A DNA stretch of 6,484 bases, taken from contig JAEWTE010000009.1 in assembly GCA_023459655.1 (NCBI GenBank), positions 1 to 6,484 on the forward strand, in the 5' to 3' direction. How positions within the stretch are numbered: the stretch's first letter is position 1; every line of letters starts with the position of its first letter. This document shows, one piece after another, positions 1 to 5,178 of this stretch. Position numbers and translations under genes: made by a program. The notes under the pieces were generated by a model, which did not search any database, was not told where the DNA came from, and saw only the letters and a program-made list of their open reading frames with translations. The DNA is from Candidatus Parcubacteria bacterium. GTDB lineage: Bacteria; Patescibacteriota; Patescibacteriia; Patescibacteriales; Patescibacteriaceae.

Positions 1-16
1 TTCCAGAGTCCTTTGA

Positions 17-45
17 CCGCCAGGGAATACCCTGGCGGCATCTTT
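17..45 (+). terminator. Intrinsic-terminator-like hairpin of an upstream gene
   Basis: A perfect 9-bp stem (CCGCCAGGG at 17-25, CCCTGGCGG at 30-38) closes an AATA loop and is followed by a short T-rich run (CATCTTTT). It probably ends a plus-strand transcript whose gene lies off the left edge. Frame 1 is open from base 1 to a TAA at 46-48, but 15 codons are too few to call a gene. The weak U-tract leaves open that it is only a stable 3' hairpin. Confidence 0.6.
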
Positions 46-65
46 TAATCTAATCTCTTTATTGA

Positions 66-105
66 CGATGGGCAAAACCCATCGCAAGCGCTCTTCTAGA
101 GCGCT
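66..105. other. Two adjacent stem-loops of unknown role
   Basis: CGATGGG (66-72) pairs with CCCATCG (78-84) around a CAAAA loop. Two bases later AGCGCTCT (87-94) pairs with AGAGCGCT (98-105) around a TCT loop. Both stems are perfect, and neither has a U-tract, so they are not ordinary terminators. They lie between the left-edge hairpin and the lipoprotein promoter, outside any open frame of note. They could be part of a structured RNA, a processing site, or a DNA-level structure. I do not recognise a known RNA family. Confidence 0.5.
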
Positions 106-120
106 GATTGGTAGTTTTGT

Positions 121-180
121 ACACATATCTGACGATGTTGGCATAGTTTTTGGAAAACCGCCATATGTGTGTGCACACAT
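121..180. promoter_or_regulatory. Inverted-repeat cluster, possible operator upstream of the lipoprotein promoter
   Basis: ACACATAT (121-128) is the exact inverse of ATATGTGT (163-170). The latter runs into a perfect 12-bp palindrome, TGTGTGCACACA (168-179), so three ACACAT-type half-sites occur in 60 bases. The palindrome centre lies about 55 bp upstream of the predicted start of transcription near 229 and 20 bp before the -35 box, a position typical of activator sites. Binding by a regulator is inferred; the family of any regulator cannot be told. Confidence 0.35.
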
Positions 181-192
181 TACCTGTAGATA

Positions 193-222
193 TTGACAGT
201 AAATAGTATAAGATGTTATAGT
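193..222 (+). promoter_or_regulatory. Sigma70-type promoter for the lipoprotein gene
   Basis: A consensus -35 box TTGACA (193-198) is followed by TATAGT (217-222, spacing 18) or, in an overlapping register, TTATAG (216-221, spacing 17). Transcription would start near 228-231, about 50 bases before the ATG at 280. No competing gene lies in between, so this is the likely promoter of the lipoprotein gene. Confidence 0.6.
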
Positions 223-228
223 ATTAAG

Positions 229-266
229 TCCGTTTTTTTGTAAAAATACAAAACAATAAAAACGGA
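229..266 (+). other. Stem-loop at the 5' end of the lipoprotein mRNA
   Basis: TCCGTTTTT (229-237) pairs with AAAAACGGA (258-266). Nested inside, TTTTGTA (236-242) can pair with TACAAAA (247-253) around an AAAA loop, leaving CAAT (254-257) bulged; one or two Ts are shared between the alternatives. The stem starts almost exactly at the predicted transcription start and ends three bases before the SD sequence AAGGAG (269-274). It could shield the 5' end of the mRNA or tune access to the ribosome site. It lacks a terminator-like U-tract on its 3' side. Confidence 0.45.
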
Positions 267-279
267 AAAAGGAGTAGTC

Positions 280-729
280 ATGAAAAAGTTCTTTTTATTA
301 GTCACAATCATAGCAACAATGCTATTAGGGACAGGTTGTGAGAAAAAACGCCTTCTCCCGTGGCTTAAAATTGATGGGGGATTTACCCTGTATGTGCAGG
401 GAAGTGGAATAAGAAACTACCAGGGCTCTACTTATTGGGATCGTTATTATCTCATAAGTGAGCCGTTTGATAGCAGATTCAACTTGGAATTACCAGATCG
501 TCCAGAAGAGCTGGTCTACAAGGATTTCGACCAAGATGGCATAAAGGATATTGCCATCACCTCTCTATATGGAAATCTCGCCGGATACTGGAGAGTTACC
601 AAGGTAGCCTTCGGAAGAAAAAATGGAACCTTTAACAAAGAGTTCCAAGAACTTCCTCATGAACTTCTTCATAAACAAAAGATCAAGGTTCAGGAGGGAA
701 GCAAGAAATCACTCGATTATGGCAGTTAA
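280..729 (+). CDS. Predicted lipoprotein with a calcium-loop-like (FG-GAP/VCBS-type) segment
   Basis: The 149-residue product starts with a lysine pair and a hydrophobic stretch (residues 4-16) ending in LGTGC, with Cys20 as the likely lipid-modified residue. The lipobox is relaxed, since Gly rather than Leu sits at -3. Export and anchoring on the outer face of the membrane are inferred. Residues 82-90 (DFDQDGIKD) followed by IAIT resemble the Asp-rich calcium loop of FG-GAP/VCBS repeats, but only one copy is visible, so a full propeller is not expected. The rest is not recognised. The start is supported by AAGGAG five bases before the ATG and by the promoter upstream. Translation ends in tandem stops (TAATAA). 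The gene appears monocistronic, with a terminator at 806-834. Leucine codons are mostly CTN (13 of 18), unlike the right-hand genes. Confidence 0.75.
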   Translation: MKKFFLLVTIIATMLLGTGCEKKRLLPWLKIDGGFTLYVQGSGIRNYQGSTYWDRYYLISEPFDSRFNLELPDRPEELVYKDFDQDGIKDIAITSLYGNLAGYWRVTKVAFGRKNGTFNKEFQELPHELLHKQKIKVQEGSKKSLDYGS

Positions 730-778
730 TAACGCCCGCGGGTGTACAAGGGGTAATAACTTACCCAAAGGAGACACG

Positions 779-841
779 GTGAAACTCAAAACGATTTTTA
801 ACATTAAACCGCATGGTACGCCCAGCGGTTTTTTCTTATAA
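779..841 (+). CDS. Possible 20-residue mini-ORF running through a terminator
   Basis: A GTG start at 779 lies five bases after a good SD sequence (AAAGGAG, 767-773). It opens a 20-codon frame ending in TAA at 839-841, with product start MKLKTIFNIKP and end TPSGFFL. The last third of the frame is the terminator hairpin and its U-tract. A small hairpin (GGGTAA 751-756, TTACCC 761-766) ends directly before the SD site. Either this is a leader-type peptide whose translation would disturb the terminator, or the SD site is chance. No homologue is recognised. The frame is also open further upstream, where it overlaps the lipoprotein gene, but without an SD site. Confidence 0.25.
   Translation: MKLKTIFNIKPHGTPSGFFL
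806..834 (+). terminator. Intrinsic terminator after the lipoprotein gene
   Basis: AAACCGC (806-812) pairs with GCGGTTT (825-831). Inside the loop TGG and CCA can add three more pairs. The right arm runs into six Ts (829-834). It lies about 75 bases after the lipoprotein stop and separates that gene from hppA. Confidence 0.75.
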
Positions 842-886
842 CTTCAGGGATATTTAGTGTCATTCTAAGCGTTTTTAAAATTAGTT

Positions 887-892
887 TATAAT
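887..892 (+). promoter_or_regulatory. Candidate -10 box for hppA
   Basis: A consensus TATAAT lies in an AT-rich stretch downstream of the preceding terminator. No convincing -35 hexamer is seen at 16-18 bases upstream (TCTAAG at 864-869 is poor), and there is no TGn extension. Transcription from here would start near 899, giving a leader of about 105 bases before hppA. A closer start in the AT-rich 950-980 region cannot be excluded. Confidence 0.4.
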
Positions 893-909
893 AAATAACC
901 AGCTCTTCT

Positions 910-947
910 TGCTAAAAATTAAGAATTATGATAATTATTCTCTAGCA
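910..947 (+). other. Imperfect stem-loop in the hppA leader
   Basis: TGCTA (910-914) pairs with TAGCA (943-947). Inside it AGAAT (922-926) pairs with ATTCT (937-941), and two further pairs follow beyond a T-T mismatch. The structure is AT-rich and interrupted, so its stability is modest. It does not match a riboswitch class I know. It ends about 40 bases before the hppA SD site. Confidence 0.3.
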
Positions 948-1003
948 GTGTATTCTGTACATTAAAATTATATACATATAAAAAAGTAAAGGAGGAACAT
1001 TAA

Positions 1004-3175
1004 ATGGTTCCACAACATCAGATTTTGTTAGGGGGAGTTGCTAGTGTGGCAGCTCTTGCGTTAACGGTTTTAGTGCCATGGCTTTTTCGTAAAATTAAAA
1101 GCTATAGCCAAGGAACTGAGAGGATGCAAGAAATAAGTGGATTGATAAGACAAGGGTCCAAGACATTCATGTATCAACAATATCGAGTTATCATGATTGT
1201 GTTTATTGCCGCTTCTTTGGGTTTATTTGTTCTAAATCGATTTGGTCTACAGAGCATATTTGCTCCGATAGCCGTTCCTTTTGGTGGTTTTTTTTCTGGT
1301 CTAGCCGGTTATATCGGTATGATGGCCGCGACTTTGACAGCAGTTCGTGTTGCTGAAGCTGCTCGACATTCGCTCAAAAATTCTTTTATTATTGCGATGT
1401 TGGGTGGTTCGATTCTCGGTATTGTGGTTGTCGGGTTTGTTATACTGGACATAGCTCTGTGGCTAGTCGTTTTGGATTGGTTTATTGTTGATTCATTGGA
1501 TAAGTGGGGTGAAATTACTACGATCATGTTAAGTTTTGGTATGGGAGCTTCACTTCAAGCCCTATTTTCACGTTTAGGCGGTGGAATTTATACTAAAGCG
1601 GCAGACATGGCCGCTGATTTAACGGCTAAGACAGAATTCAACATTCCTGAGGATGACCCGCGTAATCCAGCTGTTATTGCTGATAATGTTGGTGATAATG
1701 TTGGTGATGTCGCTGGAATGGGTGCTGATTTATATGAAAGTCTAGCTTCAACAATTCTGGCTGTAATGGTTCTTGGAGCAGCTCACCAGCGTTTAGCTGG
1801 GCCAGAGATGCAGATTAAATATATTCTTCTGCCGTTATTAGCTATCTTGGACGGCTTTATTTGTTCAATTATCGCGGTTTTTTTGATTAATCCAAAAGAA
1901 AACTCAGAAATGAAAGAATTAGTTCGATCAACTAATAATAAGCTCTGGATTATTTCAGGATTAATCGCTTTATCTATTCCCTTGATTTGCCAATTGTTGG
2001 GAATGGATAATTGGTTAAAATTAACCGTTGTTGCCGTGTTGGGCTTAGCTAGTGGAATAATTTTAGGTGAATCGACTAATTATTTTACTTCGCATGCTTT
2101 TCGGCCAACTAAGTTTTTGGCTGAAAGTGCTAAAATATCGCCAGCCACGGTGATTATTGAAGGAATGTCTCTTGGTATGATTTCTGGTTTAGTGCCAGTT
2201 ATCGCTATTTGTGCAGTAATGGCTTTGTCTTATAAGTTAATGTTTGATGGAACGATTATAAGTGGTCTTTATGGAATTGGTTTTTCTGCTGTCTGCATGT
2301 TAGCTCCTTTAACTTGGGTGTTGACTAACGATGGTTTTGGACCAATTGCTGATAATGCCGGTGGTAATGCTGAGATGTCGGATATGCCTAAAGACGTTAG
2401 AAAAAGAACTGATATACTAGATGCGGCTGGTAACACTGCTGCGGCTATTGGTAAAGGCTTTGCTATTGGTTCAGCTGCATTAACGGTTATGGTTTTATTG
2501 GTTGCTTATCTTGAACAGGTTAGAGCCAGTTTATTGACTACTGGTCAGAAAACTATTCAACTGATTAGTGGTCGCATAGTTGATGTTTCTACGGCCGATA
2601 TTCTTGATTTCGTTGACTATTATCAGATTAATGTCATGAACATTAAGTTTTTATTCGGTGTATTTATTGGTGCTATGGTCGTTTTGGTGTTCTCTGGTCT
2701 AGTTTTTAGATCAGTGGGTGGAGTGGCTAATCGTTTAGTTGAAGAGATTAGGCGACAGTTTGCTAACAGTGGAATAATGCAAGGAATTGTTCCACCAGAT
2801 TATGACCGGTGCATTTTGGTAACAACCAAAGGGGCGCAAAAAGGTATGATTTTACCATCTTTATTGGGTTTAATTGTGCCGGCCTTAGTTGGTTTATTGT
2901 TTGGCGTAGCCGGTATTATGGGTCTATTATTGTCAGCCATGGCCATCGGTTTTCCATTGGCAATTTTTATGGGAAACGCAGGCGGAGCTTGGGATAATGC
3001 CAAAAAATACATTGAAATGGGGCATTTTGGTGGTAAGGGTTCCGATGCTCATAAGGCTGCTGTGGTTGGAGATACTGTAGGTGATCCCTGCAAGGACACG
3101 GTTGGTCCATCGTTGGATATTTTAATTAAATTGATGTCGATTGTATCTATTGTTTTGGTTGGATTGCACATCTAA
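1004..3175 (+). CDS. hppA: Membrane-bound ion-translocating pyrophosphatase, K+-dependent type
   Basis: The enzyme hydrolyses cytoplasmic PPi and pumps H+ or Na+ across the membrane. The 723 residues match the family's usual length (about 650-750), with many hydrophobic segments consistent with a 16-helix fold. Visible PPi/Mg2+-site residues are D201, D205 and K209 in a variant signature (DMAADLTAK, usually DVGADLVGK), EDDPRNP (216-222), DNVGDNVGD (227-235), DNAGG (450-454), DNAKKYIE (664-671) and GDTVGDPCKD (689-698). A480 and G483 in GNTAAAIGKG are the pair that marks the K+-dependent branch; the K+-independent branch carries Lys at the first position. E245 in DLYES matches the gate Glu of the Thermotoga Na+ pump, but K+-dependent H+ pumps also have it, so the ion is undecided. 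Other departures from the common pattern are Cys for Phe in GDPFKD and Asp for Asn in SLNILIK. A strong SD (AAAGGAGG, 988-995) lies eight bases before the ATG. The gene stands alone between terminators. Confidence 0.96.
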   Translation: MVPQHQILLGGVASVAALALTVLVPWLFRKIKSYSQGTERMQEISGLIRQGSKTFMYQQYRVIMIVFIAASLGLFVLNRFGLQSIFAPIAVPFGGFFSGLAGYIGMMAATLTAVRVAEAARHSLKNSFIIAMLGGSILGIVVVGFVILDIALWLVVLDWFIVDSLDKWGEITTIMLSFGMGASLQALFSRLGGGIYTKAADMAADLTAKTEFNIPEDDPRNPAVIADNVGDNVGDVAGMGADLYESLASTILAVMVLGAAHQRLAGPEMQIKYILLPLLAILDGFICSIIAVFLINPKENSEMKELVRSTNNKLWIISGLIALSIPLICQLLGMDNWLKLTVVAVLGLASGIILGESTNYFTSHAFRPTKFLAESAKISPATVIIEGMSLGMISGLVPVIAICAVMALSYKLMFDGTIISGLYGIGFSAVCMLAPLTWVLTNDGFGPIADNAGGNAEMSDMPKDVRKRTDILDAAGNTAAAIGKGFAIGSAALTVMVLLVAYLEQVRASLLTTGQKTIQLISGRIVDVSTADILDFVDYYQINVMNIKFLFGVFIGAMVVLVFSGLVFRSVGGVANRLVEEIRRQFANSGIMQGIVPPDYDRCILVTTKGAQKGMILPSLLGLIVPALVGLLFGVAGIMGLLLSAMAIGFPLAIFMGNAGGAWDNAKKYIEMGHFGGKGSDAHKAAVVGDTVGDPCKDTVGPSLDILIKLMSIVSIVLVGLHI

Positions 3176-3191
3176 TTGTTCTTTATTAATC

Positions 3192-3228
3192 AAGGCCTCG
3201 TTGTTGATCAGCGAGGCCTTCTATTTTT
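3192..3228 (+). terminator. Intrinsic terminator after hppA
   Basis: A perfect 9-bp stem, AAGGCCTCG (3192-3200) with CGAGGCCTT (3212-3220), closes an 11-base loop and is followed by CTATTTTT. It lies 16 bases after the hppA stop and isolates that gene from the cluster that follows. Confidence 0.85.
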
Positions 3229-3244
3229 ATTGGTGATGTTTATG

Positions 3245-3253
3245 TGGTAAAAT
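3245..3253 (+). promoter_or_regulatory. Extended -10 promoter for the 3286-5508 gene cluster
   Basis: TGGTAAAAT combines a TGn extension with a TAAAAT box (3248-3253). The -35 region at suitable spacing is only a T-rich run that belongs to the hppA terminator. Start of transcription would be near 3260, leaving about 26 leader bases before the HIT gene, with no SD sequence. No other promoter is evident within the cluster. Confidence 0.45.
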
Positions 3254-3285
3254 GAAGACTGATAACTTAGATATTTTTATATTTT

Positions 3286-3792
3286 ATGGCTCAATACGAA
3301 GCTAAAACAACTCAACAAAATTGTCCATTTTGTGAAATAATTGCTGGTCGGTTAGCAACTCCAGGTATTTTTTGGGAAAATGATGAATTTATGGCTTTTT
3401 TGTCAATTGATCCAAATACTAAGGGATTTTCTTGTCTGATTCCTAAACAACATTTTGGTAGTGATGTTTTAAAGATGCCTAATGATGTTTTAGGTAGATT
3501 TATAATCGCCGCTAAAACAGTTGCCAAGATATTGGAACAATATTTTTCAGATGTTGGTCGAGTCGGCTTAATTATGGAAGGAACTGGGATTGATCATGCT
3601 CATATTAAGTTAGTTCCGATGCACAATACTCCAGAGCTTAAAAATGGTGGTTGGCGGCAATATCCCTCTAGCCAAGAATTTTGGTTTGATCAATATGAAG
3701 GCTGGATTTGTTCAGCTGGTGGGCCATTGGCTGATAAGCAAGAACTCCAAGATTTGGCTAATGATATTAAGATTAAGCTTTCTTTAAATTAA
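3286..3792 (+). CDS. HIT-family nucleotide hydrolase/transferase-like protein
   Basis: The 168-residue protein has the HIT-family layout. CPFC (13-16), together with H56 in PKQHF and the first motif His, suggests the zinc site seen in many members. The core is WENDEFMAFLSIDPNTKG (30-47), followed by the histidine motif DHAHIKLVPMH (103-113). H106 aligns with the nucleophile that forms the nucleotidyl-His intermediate. The third His of the usual HxHxH is Lys108, a variant I associate with a HAHIKL-type subgroup. HIT enzymes cleave dinucleoside polyphosphates or nucleoside phosphoramidates; the substrate here cannot be told. The ATG at 3286 has no SD and a short leader; the first 11 residues before CPFC are a normal N-terminal tail. 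It appears to be the first gene of the cluster. Cytoplasmic. Confidence 0.88.
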   Translation: MAQYEAKTTQQNCPFCEIIAGRLATPGIFWENDEFMAFLSIDPNTKGFSCLIPKQHFGSDVLKMPNDVLGRFIIAAKTVAKILEQYFSDVGRVGLIMEGTGIDHAHIKLVPMHNTPELKNGGWRQYPSSQEFWFDQYEGWICSAGGPLADKQELQDLANDIKIKLSLN

Positions 3793-3794
3793 AT

Positions 3795-3896
3795 ATGTTC
3801 AACCATAAATTAGGCAATTCATTATTTCAAGGTTTTGCTCGAAATGGGGTAGTTGATTATAAGTCTATTTTATTGGATAACCAACAGGTATCTTAA
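3795..3896 (+). pseudogene. 33-codon fragment, possibly the N-terminus of the split hydrolase that follows
   Basis: An ATG two bases after the HIT stop opens a 33-residue frame ending in TAA at 3894-3896, eight bases before the next start. Its end (SILLDNQQVS) resembles the opening beta-strand of DUF45-type hydrolases, where a similar strand normally leads into a Tyr and a basic RRSxRA-like stretch. That stretch and the following domain are absent here. The simplest reading is that this is the true start of the hydrolase and that an internal deletion with a frame change cut the gene in two. It could instead be an independent small gene, since its spacing on both sides suits this operon, or a chance frame. 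Confidence 0.35.
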
Positions 3897-3904
3897 TAAA
3901 AACA

Positions 3905-4255
3905 ATGTTATTCGTTGCTGTAGCTATTAAAAACTATTTACAATATAAGAATCAGGCTCGTTGTTTGGTTCGTCAGCGACTTGATCATTATAATCAATTT
4001 TATAATTTTAAATATAATCGAGTTAGTATCAAAAACCAACGATCTCGTTGGGGTAGTTGTTCTAGGCTAGGCAATCTGAATTTTAATTATCGATTAGCTA
4101 GTTTACCTGCTGAGTTAGCTGACTACATTATTGTTCATGAATTGTGCCATTTAAAAGAGATGAACCATTCAGCGCGTTTTTGGCAGTTAGTGGCCCAGAC
4201 AATGCCGGATTACTTAGAACGACGGCAAGGATTGAGAAAAATTAGGATAAATTAA
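3905..4255 (+). CDS. DUF45 (SprT/YgjP-like) zinc hydrolase, catalytic half only
   Basis: The 116-residue frame contains the catalytic part of the PF01863 family: a helix around YLQYKNQARCLV (11-22), the RWGSC segment (48-52), NLNFNYRL (57-64), the zinc motif HELCH (78-82) with catalytic E79, and the third ligand candidate H88 in MNHS. Family members are usually about 200 residues or more, with an N-terminal beta-rich domain that is missing here. The same frame is closed by a stop at 3878-3880, so it cannot be extended upstream. There is no SD at the ATG, and the first eight residues look unlike the family. The metal site is complete, so a short active protein is possible, but the gene is probably damaged, as the preceding fragment suggests. 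Natural substrates of the family are not well established. The next gene starts four bases after its stop. Confidence 0.75.
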   Translation: MLFVAVAIKNYLQYKNQARCLVRQRLDHYNQFYNFKYNRVSIKNQRSRWGSCSRLGNLNFNYRLASLPAELADYIIVHELCHLKEMNHSARFWQLVAQTMPDYLERRQGLRKIRIN

Positions 4256-4259
4256 GTTT

Positions 4260-4673
4260 ATGCGAATAATTATCTGTGGTAGCATGTCGGCCTCCAAAGA
4301 AATGGTTGAGGTTGAAAAACAGCTTTTGACTTTGGGCCACGAGGTCGTTTTGCCAGAATTTACTCATGATTACGCCGCTATGGCCACCATTGATAGGGCT
4401 CATACCGAGTCAATCCGCAATAAGGTTCAACATGATTTAATTCGCGCTCATTTTAACAAAATTCAGGCTGGTGAGGCTATTTTGGTAGTTAATATAGAAC
4501 GAAATAATGTTATTGGCTATATTGGTGGCAATTCGTTTTTGGAAATTGGTTTTGCTTTTGTATTGAATGAGCCTATTTATTTGCTTTATCCGATTCCAGA
4601 GTGTAGTTATCGTGATGAAATTGAGGCGATGCGACCAATTATATTAGCTGGAGATATTACTAAAATTAATTAG
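4260..4673 (+). CDS. Nucleoside 2-deoxyribosyltransferase-like protein
   Basis: The 137-residue cytoplasmic protein has a small Rossmann-like pattern. It begins with a strand and turn RIIICGSMS (2-10), followed by a helix and GHEVVLPEF (26-34). HTESIRNKVQHDL (48-60) comes before a second strand EAILVVN (72-78), then GGNSFLEIGFAFVLNEPIYLLYP (89-111). The GNSFLEIGFA segment matches the nucleoside 2-deoxyribosyltransferase pattern in which a Glu on this helix is the nucleophile, so E95 is the candidate. The fold is also related to TIR-like NAD-cleaving proteins, so the substrate could be a nucleoside, nucleotide or NAD-like molecule. I recall similar proteins from CPR genomes, usually left as hypothetical. 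It starts four bases after the preceding stop. AGGA (4244-4247) is too far upstream to be a good SD. Family placement is moderately sure; the reaction is not. Confidence 0.65.
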   Translation: MRIIICGSMSASKEMVEVEKQLLTLGHEVVLPEFTHDYAAMATIDRAHTESIRNKVQHDLIRAHFNKIQAGEAILVVNIERNNVIGYIGGNSFLEIGFAFVLNEPIYLLYPIPECSYRDEIEAMRPIILAGDITKIN

Positions 4674-4677
4674 ATTA

Positions 4678-5172
4678 ATGATTTATATGGAATTATTATC
4701 AGAAATTTTGGCTTCTAAAGAATTGTGGACAGTTATTTATTCAGCTATACCAATCACTGAGTTGCGAGCAACCATCCCTTTAGCCATTACTGTTTGGCAT
4801 ATTCAGCCGCTGTTGGCCTTTGTTTTAGCAGTTATTGGTAATAGTTTACCAATCTTGATTATAATTCTTGGTCTTAATAAAATTGTTCAATTAGCTGAAC
4901 GTTATTCTAAGTTTTGGACCAAAATAATTCAAGCAGTTTTACAACGGACACAACGTCGAACTTGGCAGAAATTTGAAAAATATGGTTTATTAGCTTTGTT
5001 TTTCTTTGTAGCTATTCCATTACCGCTAACTGGTGCTTGGACTGGATCAATCGCTGCTTGGTTGTTTGGTGTGCCAGCTCGTAAAGCATTTTGGCCAATT
5101 TTTGCTGGCGTTATTGTAGCCGGTATTGTTATGACTAGTTTAACCGTCGGGACGACGGCAATATTTAAATAA
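4678..5172 (+). CDS. Small membrane protein of the PF06695 (putative small multidrug export) family
   Basis: The 164-residue protein has about four to five hydrophobic segments: roughly residues 18-38, 44-66, 103-119, 122-132 and 138-160. It carries two family hallmarks: IPITELRATIPLAI (24-37), with charged E28 and R30 inside a membrane-entry segment, and PLPLTGAWTGSIAAWLFG (114-131). The two form an inverted pair of re-entrant-like motifs. A basic stretch at 79-101 is the likely cytoplasmic loop. Despite the family name, export activity is poorly demonstrated, so the substrate is unknown. The ATG at 4678 lies four bases after the previous stop; a second ATG at 4687 would give MELLSEIL and is an equally plausible start. 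Neither has an SD. Its place between two nucleotide enzymes gives no clear hint of its cargo. Confidence 0.8.
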   Translation: MIYMELLSEILASKELWTVIYSAIPITELRATIPLAITVWHIQPLLAFVLAVIGNSLPILIIILGLNKIVQLAERYSKFWTKIIQAVLQRTQRRTWQKFEKYGLLALFFFVAIPLPLTGAWTGSIAAWLFGVPARKAFWPIFAGVIVAGIVMTSLTVGTTAIFK

Positions 5173-5178
5173 AAATTT

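Noticed and set aside
62..114. Fluoride-riboswitch-like string (GATGGG hairpin followed by a second hairpin and CTGAT)
   Set aside because: In the fluoride aptamer GAUG lies in the loop of its first stem and pairs in a pseudoknot further on. Here GATGGG is itself the stem and no matching pseudoknot partner is seen.
720..770. Possible integron attC-like site after the lipoprotein gene (GC-rich palindrome CCCGCGGG, GGGTAA/TTACCC hairpin)
   Set aside because: No pair of core sites of the GTTRRRY and RYYYAAC type with the right spacing is present, and there is no integrase or second cassette.
1309..3012. Open frames on the minus strand and in other frames inside hppA
   Set aside because: They lie wholly inside a strongly supported gene, have no start signals, and their translations show no recognisable motif.
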